Source: Opitutales bacterium UBA5694
Lineage (GTDB): Bacteria; Verrucomicrobiota; Verrucomicrobiia; Opitutales; Opitutaceae
Direction: 5' to 3'
Assembly (NCBI GenBank): GCA_002420185.1
Contig: DIHO01000004.1
Span: forward strand, 232,471 to 296,470
Length of the DNA: 64,000 nucleotides
Shown: piece by piece, positions 8,865 to 18,227 of the stretch
How positions within the stretch are numbered: position 1 is the stretch's first letter
Layout: each line of letters starts with the position of its first letter
Notes under the pieces: generated by a model
What the model saw: only the letters and a program-made list of their open reading frames with translations
Databases searched by the model: none
Told to the model about the DNA's origin: nothing
Position numbers and translations under genes: made by a program

Positions 8865-9764
8865 TTATCGTATTATTTCCGGTTTTTTCAACAGATTTTT
8901 CAGGTATTCTACATACTGCGTTTTACCCAAAAACTGAATTCTGTCATTCAGTTGTTCCACGGATAACCATCCCTGCTCGTATCCAATTTCTTCGAGACAA
9001 GCCATCTTCAATCCCTGGCGTTCCTCGATGACTTGGACGAACTGCGAGGCTGCCACGAGAGACTTGTGAGTTCCCGTATCCAACCAAGCCGTACCTCGCC
9101 CTAAAAGCTCTACATTCAGCTCATCTAGCTCTAAGTAAATTCGATTCAAATCTGTAATCTCCAGTTCTCCGCGAGCAGAGGGTTTTATGCTCTTCGCGAA
9201 TTCAGCCACACGCTTATCGTAAAAGTAGAGCCCCGGAACCGCGTAGCTCGATTTCGGACTTGGTGGTTTTTCCTCAATGGAAATTACTCGACCACTTTTC
9301 TCGAATTCAACGACGCCATACTCTGAAGGATTCGCTACTTGGTAGCCAAAGATGGTTGCCCCCTCTGACTGCTCATCCGCCGCCCGCAAAGTATTTACTA
9401 AATCGTGGCCATAAAAAAGGTTGTCCCCCAGAATCAGCACCGCAGGTGAGCCCCCTAGAAACGAATCCCCTATCAAAAACGCTTGCGCCAGTCCCTCTGG
9501 TTTCGGCTGCACCTCATATGAAAAAGTGACGCCAAATTGCGATCCATCTCCTAGCATTCGCTCGAACAAAGGCGTATCTTGAGGCGTCGAAATGATCAAG
9601 ATATCCCTGATTCCCGCTAACATTAGCAATGATATTGGATAGTATATCATTGGCTTGTCGTAGATTGGCATCAATTGCTTGGATACAGCGATAGTGCAGG
9701 GGTAAAGTCGGGTTCCGGATCCGCCCGCTAGGACAATTCCTTTTCTATTCGAAGAGTTTTTCAT
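8865..9764 (-). CDS. rmlA: Glucose-1-phosphate thymidylyltransferase
   Basis: A 299-residue cytoplasmic enzyme making dTDP-glucose from dTTP and glucose 1-phosphate, the first step of dTDP-rhamnose and related sugar synthesis. The nucleotide-binding signature LAGGSGTRLYP is at 12-22, followed by SKQLMPIYDKPMIYYPI, PKPEGLAQAF and the LGDNLFYG metal-site motif; EEKPPSPKS and WLDTGTH complete the family pattern. The length is as expected. It follows rmlB on the same strand after about 160 bp. The C-terminal end sits next to the decayed LTD gene, which is convergent to it. Confidence 0.96.
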   Translation of the reverse strand: MKNSSNRKGIVLAGGSGTRLYPCTIAVSKQLMPIYDKPMIYYPISLLMLAGIRDILIISTPQDTPLFERMLGDGSQFGVTFSYEVQPKPEGLAQAFLIGDSFLGGSPAVLILGDNLFYGHDLVNTLRAADEQSEGATIFGYQVANPSEYGVVEFEKSGRVISIEEKPPSPKSSYAVPGLYFYDKRVAEFAKSIKPSARGELEITDLNRIYLELDELNVELLGRGTAWLDTGTHKSLVAASQFVQVIEERQGLKMACLEEIGYEQGWLSVEQLNDRIQFLGKTQYVEYLKNLLKKPEIIR

Positions 9765-9927
9765 GATGAATTAACCGCAGTGTACGCGGTGATCGCAAAT
9801 TGTTTATTTGAATTTCGGAAACAATTTTGATGGCTCACAATCATTTCTTTTTTTGGAGAAATTCACCCAACCAATTAGATTCGATAATAATAATCCTTGC
9901 CATAATTTTGCAATCTTCACGGTCAAT

Positions 9928-11037
9928 CTAATTTTCCAATCCTAGGCGTTCTCGAGCATATTTCTTTTCCGCAATTTTGCTGCTCCAATCCGGATTCTTC
10001 AAGTACCACTCCACTGTCTTGCGGATTCCCGTATCGAAGGTTTCTGCGGGGGACCAGCCACATTCCGCTTCGATTCGATCACTGTTAATCGCATAGCGCC
10101 GGTCATGGCCCGGTCGATCTGTAACGTAAGTAATTAAATCCGCATAACGAGCATGTCCACTGTTTTTAGCCTGTTCATTCTCATCCATGGGTTTCAATTC
10201 ATCGAGCAATCCGCAAATGCGTCGCACTATCTGGATGTTCTCCATCTCACTACTACCTCCAATACAATAGGTCTCACCCAGTTCGCCCTTTTTCAAAGCC
10301 GAAAGAATTCCAGTGCAATGGTCTTCCACATAGAGCCAGTCGCGCTTCTGTTTGCCATCACCATAAATAGGCAAGGGATTGCCTTCCAATGCATTCAGCA
10401 CTACCATCGGTATCAGCTTTTCGGGAAACTGATATGGACCATAGTTATTCGAGCAATTAGTCGTCACCACCGGAAATCCATAGGTACGAAAGTAAGACCG
10501 CACGAGAAAATCACTTGACGCCTTAGACGCCGAATAGGGGCTGTTCGGAGCATAAGAAGTCGTCTCGCAAAAGGCGGGGTCTTCAGCGGTCAACGTACCA
10601 TAGACTTCATCTGTGGAAACGTGCAAAAATCGGAAAGAGCTCTTTTCTTCGTTCTGAAGTTGTTCCCAATGATTTTTGGCGGCTTGCAGCAATCTGAGAG
10701 TCCCGACTACGTTCGTTTGGACAAATGGCTCCGGACCGTCAATCGAGCGGTCTACATGGCTTTCCGCGGCGAAGTGCACAATCGTGGATACACTGTTTTC
10801 AAATAACAACAACTCCACCAGCTCTCGATCGAGAATATTCCCGTGTACAAATCGGTACATTTCGCTCGATTCGAATTCAGAAAGATTGGACAAGTTACCC
10901 GCATAGGTTAACATATCCAAATTTACGATACGATTAAATCCGTTTTTGGATAGCGACGTGGCACTATCTCTCAGCAAGACTCGAATGAAATTTGAGCCAA
11001 TGAATCCGCAGCCTCCGGTTACTAGTATTGAGTTCAT
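9928..11037 (-). CDS. rmlB: dTDP-glucose 4,6-dehydratase
   Basis: A 369-residue short-chain dehydrogenase that converts dTDP-glucose to dTDP-4-keto-6-deoxyglucose. The NAD-binding motif TGGCGFIG is at 7-14. HFAAESHVDRSI, the catalytic STDEVYGTL segment, and YSASKASSD (Tyr-x3-Lys) are diagnostic of RmlB, as are NNYGPYQFPEKLIP and GDGKQKRDWLYVEDHC. It sits between rmlA and the NRS/ER-like reductase, all on the minus strand with gaps of 130-160 bp. Those gaps are long for one tight operon, so internal promoters are possible. Confidence 0.96.
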   Translation of the reverse strand: MNSILVTGGCGFIGSNFIRVLLRDSATSLSKNGFNRIVNLDMLTYAGNLSNLSEFESSEMYRFVHGNILDRELVELLLFENSVSTIVHFAAESHVDRSIDGPEPFVQTNVVGTLRLLQAAKNHWEQLQNEEKSSFRFLHVSTDEVYGTLTAEDPAFCETTSYAPNSPYSASKASSDFLVRSYFRTYGFPVVTTNCSNNYGPYQFPEKLIPMVVLNALEGNPLPIYGDGKQKRDWLYVEDHCTGILSALKKGELGETYCIGGSSEMENIQIVRRICGLLDELKPMDENEQAKNSGHARYADLITYVTDRPGHDRRYAINSDRIEAECGWSPAETFDTGIRKTVEWYLKNPDWSSKIAEKKYARERLGLEN

Positions 11038-11167
11038 AATTATGGTTAAATGTAAAGTTCTTTAGGAGCGCAAAGGAACTTTGAGAGTCGACTTAGGCTG
11101 GGATATTTAGAAAACGAATTTACCTCTTCAAGTGTTTCAGGCTTTGGGTGCTTAGCGAACTTCGCGA

Positions 11168-12091
11168 TTACTTATTTTCCCGTTTCCAGTTTTTCAAAGA
11201 CCATTCGAGAGCTTCCTCAACCGGTCTTAAGCTAATGCCTGATTTTTCCAATTTTTTTGTATCTAGGACGCAATTAGACCGCGGTGTCTTGGCGGCTTTT
11301 TCCATAAAGTCTTCTTCATTTTCAAAGAACTTGAAGTCCTTATTGTTGACCTCGTGTTTTAAGATGAGCTCAACTATGTCTGACGTAGTCACTGAGCCTG
11401 GGTTTGTCACGTTGTAGATCCCGTATGGAATTTTTTCCTCAACGCAACTCCAGCATGCTTTCACAAAATCGTCTAGCTGACTAAGAGAATTACGCGCCTG
11501 TAAAAGATTTTCGTAACGCTGCAATTTTGAGAGGAAATTTCGAGAACCATCAATTTCGTTGAATGGTATCCTAAGTCTCCATACAAATCCTTCCGGCTCT
11601 GACTCGTGATCCCACTTCGGCCACTCCTTTCCCTTTTCTATTTCCTTCCAGCCCAGAACTTCTTCTCCCAATGCTTTAGTTCCGCTGTAAAAGGAGCAAG
11701 GTGGACGTCGAAAAGAAAAATTTGGGGCGTCTTCTTCCCGCCATCCGCCCCCATCCGGGCGCTCGCCAGAGAAAATGCACCCGCTGGAAACATGGCCCCA
11801 TCCTATGCCTAATTCGCCGCATACGTCTCTAGTAACCGCTGGCAATATCGCATTCCCATCCAAGCAGTTCCCTTTGTCTAATTCACAAGCGTCCACATTC
11901 GGTTTTCCCGTGTAGCCAGCACAATTGACAACAAAAGACACCTTGAGGTCTTTTAGGTCTTTAATAAGTTCCGTTTTACCTGAGAAGCAAAATCGCCGCC
12001 CGCTCACTGATGTCCACTCCACAGACTTGGAATTAAGCAATTGCTTGAACAGTTTTCCAACATACCCAGTGCTTCCTAACAATAAGATCAT
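11168..12091 (-). CDS. NRS/ER-like dTDP-4-keto-6-deoxyglucose epimerase-reductase (RmlD family)
   Basis: A 307-residue short-chain dehydrogenase with GSTGYVG at 6-12 and YSGTK (Tyr135, Lys139). The protein matches the plant nucleotide-rhamnose synthase/epimerase-reductase family (NRS/ER, and the C-terminal half of RHM) more closely than ordinary RmlD: CAGYTGKPNVDACE, SSGCIFSGERPDGGGWREED, RNFLSKLQRYENLLQARNS, YNVTNPGSVTTSDIVELI and PRSNCVLDTKKL follow the plant motifs. In plants this enzyme does both the 3,5-epimerisation and the 4-keto reduction. Here it stands with rmlA and rmlB and no rmlC is seen in the window, which fits one enzyme doing both steps to dTDP-L-rhamnose. Dual activity is inference from family resemblance. 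Confidence 0.82.
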   Translation of the reverse strand: MILLLGSTGYVGKLFKQLLNSKSVEWTSVSGRRFCFSGKTELIKDLKDLKVSFVVNCAGYTGKPNVDACELDKGNCLDGNAILPAVTRDVCGELGIGWGHVSSGCIFSGERPDGGGWREEDAPNFSFRRPPCSFYSGTKALGEEVLGWKEIEKGKEWPKWDHESEPEGFVWRLRIPFNEIDGSRNFLSKLQRYENLLQARNSLSQLDDFVKACWSCVEEKIPYGIYNVTNPGSVTTSDIVELILKHEVNNKDFKFFENEEDFMEKAAKTPRSNCVLDTKKLEKSGISLRPVEEALEWSLKNWKRENK

Positions 12092-12193
12092 ATTTACTTT
12101 TGTTGATAATGAATTTTCGCCTCTTAACCAACCGATCTTACCCGCCTTAGGTTCAGATAAGCTTTTTTGTCACTTCTTTCTACCCCACAAAGG

Positions 12194-12439
12194 CTAGCGT
12201 AATCTTCTCATCTCTTCTTGTTTTTTGGGTTCGACTACGCTGTTGGAGTAGAAGCAATTTTCAATCAAGCAATCCTTAATTAGCTGAAGTGCATCAGCTT
12301 CACTCGATTCAGAATTAGGCGGCACTTTCATTTGCTTCTCCTTTTCAGCTCCCCATAATGGAGGGTCCTGCAATGCAACCGGAGCAAGAGATAAAGTAGC
12401 GGTAACTATTCGTTGAAAGATGGCGTATTGGGGCTTCAT
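12194..12439 (-). CDS. Small hypothetical protein, 81 aa (uncertain)
   Basis: An 81-residue frame upstream of the rhamnose genes on the same strand. The N-terminus (about residues 8-25) is weakly hydrophobic and could be a signal peptide; the rest is polar with EADALQLIKDCLIENC. It has an ATG start but no recognisable ribosome-binding site or domain. It may be a short exported protein, or the tail of a decayed gene. I cannot assign a role. Confidence 0.3.
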   Translation of the reverse strand: MKPQYAIFQRIVTATLSLAPVALQDPPLWGAEKEKQMKVPPNSESSEADALQLIKDCLIENCFYSNSVVEPKKQEEMRRLR

Positions 12440-13079
12440 TCTGCGAGGGTTTAGACTGGGGGCTAGCTAAAGGATGTTGAGCCAGCAAGTAGAATGCTCT
12501 ACTTTACAACGTTTTAAATAAATTACCCCAATAAAGTGCAAGTTGATCCCGTTCCTCGACAATCTGGTGAGATACATACAATTGTCGGCTTCGTCTTTTC
12601 TTCCTCAAGCCTCGAAAACGTGACGGAATCAGCAACTGAATGTGAATACTGTCAGAATTACGATCTATCAAACCCCATGGAGCTCGACCAGAACCACTCC
12701 TGTCGAGCTGTCAGAGCTTTCTACGACGGCGGTGTATAATCCAGGATCGAGCGAAACAGCTTTCGCCAACGACTTCGATCCCTCGTCAGCCGACTATGGA
12801 TAGTCAGCCGCATCAGGCTTAATGTAATCGAAACACCATTTTATACACCTCCTAAAATCTCAAATCACACGGGCGTAGCCCGAGTCGACAAGGACGCTAG
12901 TCCAGTCTAACCCAACACCTTTCTATCGAGGGCATTCATAGGCCATCGACAGGGCCAGCCTGGCAGGCGTTTGCGTCTACCAACAAAAGCTAGCCAAAAG
13001 CGCTTGCTTATTGGGAATATTCGATTCTTTTCACCCTTGCCCAGTGTTCCTATACTGTGGCAAATTTCCGAAGTTTATC
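12440..13079. other. Gene-poor gap with possible coding debris
   Basis: This 640-bp gap separates the rhamnose block from carB. On the plus strand a frame of roughly 50 codons around 12,630-12,790 reads like a secreted-protein fragment (TAVYNPGSSETAFANDF, then DPSSADYG) before a stop, with no start codon and no recognised family, so it may be debris of a decayed exported protein. The right-hand part must hold the carB promoter; I found no convincing -35/-10 pair and no pyrimidine-type attenuator hairpin. Confidence 0.3.
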
Positions 13080-16000
13080 ATGCCAAAACGCGTCGACATC
13101 GAATCAATTCTCATCATCGGAGCCGGTCCTATTGTTATTGGTCAGGCTTGCGAATTCGACTATTCCGGAACCCAGGCCTGCAAAGCTCTGAAAGAAGAGG
13201 GATATAAAGTGATACTGGTCAATAGCAACCCAGCCACTATCATGACCGATCCAGAATTTGCCGATGTGACTTATATTGAACCGCTTACGATCGATGCACT
13301 AACAAAGATCATCGCCAAAGAAAAGCCCAACGCCCTGCTCCCCACCCTCGGGGGTCAAACCGCTCTCAACCTTTCGCTTGAACTTGACGCGGCTGGCGTG
13401 CTTGCAAAGCACAATGTAGAGATGATCGGGGCTATACCCGCCGCGATCAAAAAGGGTGAGGATCGCGAGCTCTTCAAAGAGGCGATGGTTAAGATTGGAC
13501 TAGATGTGGCCAAATCCCGCACTGTCAAGTCCCTTACCGAAGCCAAAGACGCCGCCAAAGAGATCGGAGCCTTTCCACTTATTATTCGTCCAAGCTTTAC
13601 CCTGGGTGGAGCCGGTGGCGGCATCGCCTACAATCGGGAAGAGTTCGAGGATATCGTAAACAACGGACTCGATGTCTCACCGGTTTCGGAAGTCCTGATC
13701 GAAGAGTGCCTTCTCGGCTGGAAGGAATACGAGATGGAAGTTATGCGAGACCGAAAGGATCAATGCGTCGTGATCTGCTCAATCGAGAATTTCGACCCGA
13801 TGGGGGTCCATACCGGTGACTCCATTACGGTGGCTCCGGCGATGACACTTTCCGATCGAGAATACCAAGCGATGCGCGATGCCTCTTTCGCTGTAATAAG
13901 GGAGATCGGCGTCGAAACGGGTGGATCCAATATCCAGTTTTCTCTCAGCCCTGAGACGGGCCGAATGGTTGTCATAGAAATGAATCCGCGTGTATCCAGA
14001 AGTTCTGCACTGGCCTCCAAAGCAACTGGGTTCCCTATCGCCAAATTTGCTGCCAAACTAGCCGTTGGATACAGTCTCGACGAAATTCAGAATGACATCA
14101 CCAAGAAAACACCAGCCTGTTTCGAACCGACCATTGACTATGTAGTAACGAAAATTCCGCGTTTCACATTCGAAAAGTTTCAAGGGTCAGACGATACGTT
14201 AACCTCCTCCATGAAATCAGTCGGCGAGGCAATGGCGATCGGCCTAACCTTCAAAGAGTCTTTCCAAAAAGCGCTACGATCCCTAGAGATTGGGGCCTGG
14301 GGATTTGGGGGAGGGAAGCTGGGCGGCGACGATATTCCAACCGAAGAAACCATAAACGGTAAACTCGTTCGCCCAAATGCAGAGCGCGTCTTCTACTTAC
14401 GCTACGCTCTGAAAGCAGGATACTCTCTAGAAAAAATCTTTGAGCTGACGAAAATTGATCCCTGGTTTCTTTACCAACTCAAGCAGATCAACGACCTTGA
14501 GGAAGAGCTGAAAACAGAAAACTTGGATACAATAGCCAAAGATCACTTGCGTAAGGCAAAAGAATACGGATTTTCAGATCGGCAAATTGGAAGCTTTTTC
14601 GGTTGCGACTGGAAATTGGTGAACGAGAAACGCAAAAACATGGGAATCCCAACCGTTTTTCGACTCGTCGATACCTGTGCCGCTGAATTTGAAGCTGAGA
14701 CTCCGTACTACTATTCTTCATATGGAGCTGAAAACGAGGTCATTGCTTCAAACAAAAAGAAGATTATGATCATCGGCGGAGGTCCCAACCGAATCGGGCA
14801 GGGAATCGAGTTCGACTACTGCTGCGTTCATGCGTCATTCGCACTACAGGAGCTAGGTTTCGAATCGGTAATGATCAATTCCAATCCGGAAACGGTATCC
14901 ACAGATTACGACACGTCTGACAAGCTCTATTTCGAGCCCCTTACGCTTGAAGATGTACTTGAGGTCTATAATCAAGAAGGTTGTAGTGGGGCTATCGTTC
15001 AGTACGGCGGTCAAACTCCTCTCAATCTCGCGACAGAGTTGAAAGCCAGCGGTGTCAACATTATCGGCACCTCTCCAGAAAGCATAGATGCCGCTGAAGA
15101 CCGCGAGCTTTTTAAGCAAATCCTCGATGAGGTCGGCCTTAAGCAGCCCGACAATCTCACGGCCCTCAACGAGCCTCAGGCATACGAGTTGGCAAAGAAG
15201 GTCGGCTTTCCGCTATTGGTAAGACCTTCATTCGTTCTGGGGGGCCGCGGCATGTTTATCGTCCACGATATGGATGAGCTACGATCCGTAATAAACGAAG
15301 CCTTTGAGGCCTCACCTGGAAAGCCCGTACTTCTCGACAAGTTTTTGGAGGATGCAATTGAGCTCGATGTTGACTGTATTTCTGACGGCAAGAAAACCCT
15401 TGTAGGAGGAATGCTTGAGCACATCGAGTTTGCCGGTGTCCACAGTGGTGACGCAGCGATGGCTCTGCCTCCCCACACACTCGATGCGGAAATGATCGAG
15501 ATCGTCCGCCAAGCGAGCTACAGACTCGCAAAGGCGCTTAGAGTTGTCGGACTGATGAATATCCAATTCGCTATTAAGGACAATGAGCTCTATGTTCTCG
15601 AGGTGAATCCAAGGGCCTCCCGCACCGTTCCATTCGTCTCGAAGGCGATCGGAGTCCCTCTTGCCAAATTGGCGGCTAAGATTATGACGGGTAAAACATT
15701 GGACGAACTCAATTTTACGGAGGAAATGAGTCCCAAGCATTGGTGCATCAAAGAAGCCGTATTCCCTTTTGTCCGCTTTCCTGGTTCAACGATTCGTCTC
15801 GGCCCAGAAATGCGATCAACGGGTGAAGTCATGGGGCTGGACGAGGACTTTGGCATTGCCTTTGCGAAAACCCAGGCTGCGGCAAAGCCGGGACTTCCCG
15901 TTGAAGGCAATGTATTTCTCAGCGTGAAGGATCAGGACAAACCCAAGGCGGTAGAGCTTGCCCATAGGCTTGTCTCGCTCGGGTTCAAGGTCTATTCCAC

Positions 16001-16316
16001 GATTGGAACGGCTGATTATTTCAAAGAGAACGGCATCGAGGCGGAAAAGCTATTCCGCATCGCCGAAGGGCGACCTAACGTCCTTGATCTGATTAAGAAT
16101 GGTGAAATGCAGATGATCATCAACACTCCTTCAGGTATGATGCCTAGAAAAGACGAGAACCGAATCCGATCTGTCGCCTATGCCAACAATATTTGTATCA
16201 TGACGACCTTGACCGGAGCGACCGCAGCAGTCGCCGGAATCAGTGCATTGAAGGAAAAAGACTTCGACGTCCAATCGCTGCAAAGCTACGTCAACAAAAA
16301 CGTCGCTACTGTCTAA
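13080..16316 (+). CDS. carB: Carbamoyl-phosphate synthase large subunit
   Basis: A 1078-residue subunit that makes carbamoyl phosphate from ammonia, bicarbonate and two ATP, feeding both pyrimidine and arginine synthesis. Two homologous halves each have an ATP-grasp fold: IGAGPIVIGQACEFDYSGTQ at the N-terminus, and IGGGPNRIGQGIEFDYCCVH around residue 560 of the second half. The EMNPRVSRSSALASKATG and EVNPRASRTVPFVSKA metal-binding loops are intact. An oligomerisation region lies between the halves and an MGS-like allosteric domain (VYSTIGTADYFKENGIEAEK) ends the chain. The ATG at 13080 is chosen because MPKRVDIESILIIGAGP is the family start; the 23 extra upstream codons have no counterpart. 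carA is not in the window. purU follows 46 bp downstream. Confidence 0.97.
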   Translation: MPKRVDIESILIIGAGPIVIGQACEFDYSGTQACKALKEEGYKVILVNSNPATIMTDPEFADVTYIEPLTIDALTKIIAKEKPNALLPTLGGQTALNLSLELDAAGVLAKHNVEMIGAIPAAIKKGEDRELFKEAMVKIGLDVAKSRTVKSLTEAKDAAKEIGAFPLIIRPSFTLGGAGGGIAYNREEFEDIVNNGLDVSPVSEVLIEECLLGWKEYEMEVMRDRKDQCVVICSIENFDPMGVHTGDSITVAPAMTLSDREYQAMRDASFAVIREIGVETGGSNIQFSLSPETGRMVVIEMNPRVSRSSALASKATGFPIAKFAAKLAVGYSLDEIQNDITKKTPACFEPTIDYVVTKIPRFTFEKFQGSDDTLTSSMKSVGEAMAIGLTFKESFQKALRSLEIGAWGFGGGKLGGDDIPTEETINGKLVRPNAERVFYLRYALKAGYSLEKIFELTKIDPWFLYQLKQINDLEEELKTENLDTIAKDHLRKAKEYGFSDRQIGSFFGCDWKLVNEKRKNMGIPTVFRLVDTCAAEFEAETPYYYSSYGAENEVIASNKKKIMIIGGGPNRIGQGIEFDYCCVHASFALQELGFESVMINSNPETVSTDYDTSDKLYFEPLTLEDVLEVYNQEGCSGAIVQYGGQTPLNLATELKASGVNIIGTSPESIDAAEDRELFKQILDEVGLKQPDNLTALNEPQAYELAKKVGFPLLVRPSFVLGGRGMFIVHDMDELRSVINEAFEASPGKPVLLDKFLEDAIELDVDCISDGKKTLVGGMLEHIEFAGVHSGDAAMALPPHTLDAEMIEIVRQASYRLAKALRVVGLMNIQFAIKDNELYVLEVNPRASRTVPFVSKAIGVPLAKLAAKIMTGKTLDELNFTEEMSPKHWCIKEAVFPFVRFPGSTIRLGPEMRSTGEVMGLDEDFGIAFAKTQAAAKPGLPVEGNVFLSVKDQDKPKAVELAHRLVSLGFKVYSTIGTADYFKENGIEAEKLFRIAEGRPNVLDLIKNGEMQMIINTPSGMMPRKDENRIRSVAYANNICIMTTLTGATAAVAGISALKEKDFDVQSLQSYVNKNVATV

Positions 16317-16362
16317 TGAGGTAGCTTTTGAGCTAGTCCGACTCTCGACTTTTCTGGTTCTG

Positions 16363-17223
16363 ATGAATCCCAATTTTCCAAGACTAATTGCCCTTCTTTC
16401 CGGCCCTGACCAAAAAGGCCTAGTAGCGAAAGTCGCGAGCTGGATCTATGAGCGCGAGGGAAACATTATCCACGCTGATCAACATCGGGACCAGGAAGAA
16501 GGCGTGTTTTTCCAGCGAGTTGAGTGGTCCTTCAAAGGCAACAGGTCCGCCGAAGTAGAAGCAGCCGCTTTTCGCGATTTCGGCGATTCTATAGGCATGC
16601 GAACCAAAGTTGCCATCCCCGGAACGAAGCCTAAAATCGCGCTGTTCGTCTCTAAGGCCAACCACTGCTTCCACGATTTGGTCCTGAGATGGAAAGCGGG
16701 CGACTTTCCATGTGACATCAGCCTCGTGATCTCTAACCACGAAACATTGAAGTCTAGCGCCGAATGGTACGGGATTCCGTTCGAACACGTTCCAGTGACC
16801 AAGGAGTCTAAGTCTGAAGCCGAATCGAGGCAGCTCTCCCTAATGAGAAGTTACGACATAGATCTAGTCATAATGGCTAGGTACATGCAGGTACTTTCAG
16901 CCATCTTTCTCGATACTTGGGGCAAACCGGTAATTAATATTCACCACTCTTTCCTTCCCGCATTCGCTGGCGCCAAGCCCTATCATCAAGCACACAAGAA
17001 AGGCGTAAAGCTGATCGGGGCAACCGCTCACTACGCCACGGCGGAGCTAGATCAAGGCCCCATAATCTACCAAGCCGTTACTCAAATAACACATCGAAAT
17101 AGCGTGCAGGACCTTATCCGAAAAGGGCGCGACTTAGAGAAGATGACCCTCGCTCAAGCCGTTTCTTGGCATCTAGAAAACCGTATACTTGTCTACGAAA
17201 ACAAAACGGTCGTTTTTGATTAG
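16363..17223 (+). CDS. purU: Formyltetrahydrofolate deformylase
   Basis: A 286-residue enzyme hydrolysing 10-formyltetrahydrofolate to tetrahydrofolate and formate, which can supply formate for purine synthesis and balances one-carbon pools. An N-terminal ACT regulatory domain (about 1-85: LLSGPDQKGLVAKVASWIYE) precedes the formyltransferase-type catalytic domain. The catalytic elements are NIHHSFLPAFAGAKPYHQA (Asn-x-His) and ATAELDQGPII (Asp). The length equals that of typical PurU. It follows carB on the same strand with 46 bp between, so co-transcription is likely, although no functional reason is obvious apart from nucleotide metabolism. Confidence 0.95.
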   Translation: MNPNFPRLIALLSGPDQKGLVAKVASWIYEREGNIIHADQHRDQEEGVFFQRVEWSFKGNRSAEVEAAAFRDFGDSIGMRTKVAIPGTKPKIALFVSKANHCFHDLVLRWKAGDFPCDISLVISNHETLKSSAEWYGIPFEHVPVTKESKSEAESRQLSLMRSYDIDLVIMARYMQVLSAIFLDTWGKPVINIHHSFLPAFAGAKPYHQAHKKGVKLIGATAHYATAELDQGPIIYQAVTQITHRNSVQDLIRKGRDLEKMTLAQAVSWHLENRILVYENKTVVFD

Positions 17224-17401
17224 CGGAACCGGATTAGTGCCAATAGATCCTGGATCATTTGGGCTCTATAACAATAGCATCTGGTTTTCACTGTAATCCG
17301 GAAGACCGTCCATAATCTAATTCAACCGGTTTAATGACGAAAGTGCTTTAAAAAGCCAAGAAATCGCGCTCAATCTCTCTTCCCGAAAACTGGCGACGAT
17401 T

Positions 17402-18094
17402 ATGGCCCAATCAACCAATAAAAACCCAACTCCAAAAAGCGACGAGCACAATATCGTCGATTCCGCAATTTTCAGCAGTGGCGATCTTGAAGATCAACTC
17501 AACCTGATTTGGGAGAAGAATAAGAAGTTAATCATCTATTGCATAGCTGGAATCTTCGCCGTTTTCGGGGTATACCACCTGAGTGGTTTTATGATTGAGC
17601 AAGGCAGACTCGCGATACAGGCTGACTATACATCGGCAGATGATAGTGCCTCTAAACTCGCCTTTGCCCAGAAAGAGTCCGGAAATCCACTCAGCGGCTT
17701 TGCCTATAAGGAACTGGCCGCCGAGGCCTACGAGGAAGGCGACTATGCCAAGGCAGCCGAATATTTTGAAAACGCTTCAAATTCAGCCAAAGGGGTTATC
17801 AAAGAAGCTGCTCAGATGGGCCACGCCATGGCTTTAATTCAAAACGGTCAATCCGATCAGGCAGAGTCTATTCTAAAAGAGCTAGTTTCCAATGAAAACG
17901 CAGGAAATCTTGCTGAAGCACGCTACCGGCTCGCTACCCTCGCCGTTGAAAATGAAGATTTTGAGTACGCTCGGACGCTGATAGCCGACCTTCAGACAAA
18001 CTTTTCCCAAGAAACGTTTTACTGGATTCAAAAGGCAATGACTCTGCAAAGCGAGATACCTGCGGAAGAACCATCCCCTGCTGCCGAAAGTTAA
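17402..18094 (+). CDS. TPR-containing inner-membrane protein (YfgM-like)
   Basis: A 230-residue protein. After a polar N-terminus of about 45 residues (DLEDQLNLIWEKNKK) there is one membrane segment (LIIYCIAGIFAVFGVYHL), then a periplasmic tail of tetratricopeptide-like helices: AYKELAAEAYEEGDYAKAAE, KEAAQMGHAMALIQNGQSDQ and EARYRLATLAVENEDFEYA. This is the architecture of YfgM/TPR_21 proteins, which in Escherichia coli assist the SecYEG-associated chaperone network; the same role here is inference. It stands 178 bp after purU and is convergent with argG. Confidence 0.8.
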   Translation: MAQSTNKNPTPKSDEHNIVDSAIFSSGDLEDQLNLIWEKNKKLIIYCIAGIFAVFGVYHLSGFMIEQGRLAIQADYTSADDSASKLAFAQKESGNPLSGFAYKELAAEAYEEGDYAKAAEYFENASNSAKGVIKEAAQMGHAMALIQNGQSDQAESILKELVSNENAGNLAEARYRLATLAVENEDFEYARTLIADLQTNFSQETFYWIQKAMTLQSEIPAEEPSPAAES

Positions 18095-18227
18095 GCCGAA
18101 CATTCACCCATCAATCATATTTAAAGCAGTTCTCACGACCAATCTTAACAATTTTCATCGTTAGTTATTTAACTTAATTGCTAACGCTGGCATCGTTTTC
18201 TTGTTTTTTCCCCGTTTTTCAGGAGTT

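Noticed and set aside
8677..8937. Plus-strand frame of 86 aa overlapping the end of rmlA
   Set aside because: It overlaps the rmlA C-terminus on the other strand and has no domain or start signal.
13355..15910. Several long minus-strand frames inside carB
   Set aside because: They are antisense to a confirmed gene with ordinary codon use on the other strand and lack any family resemblance; they are shadows.
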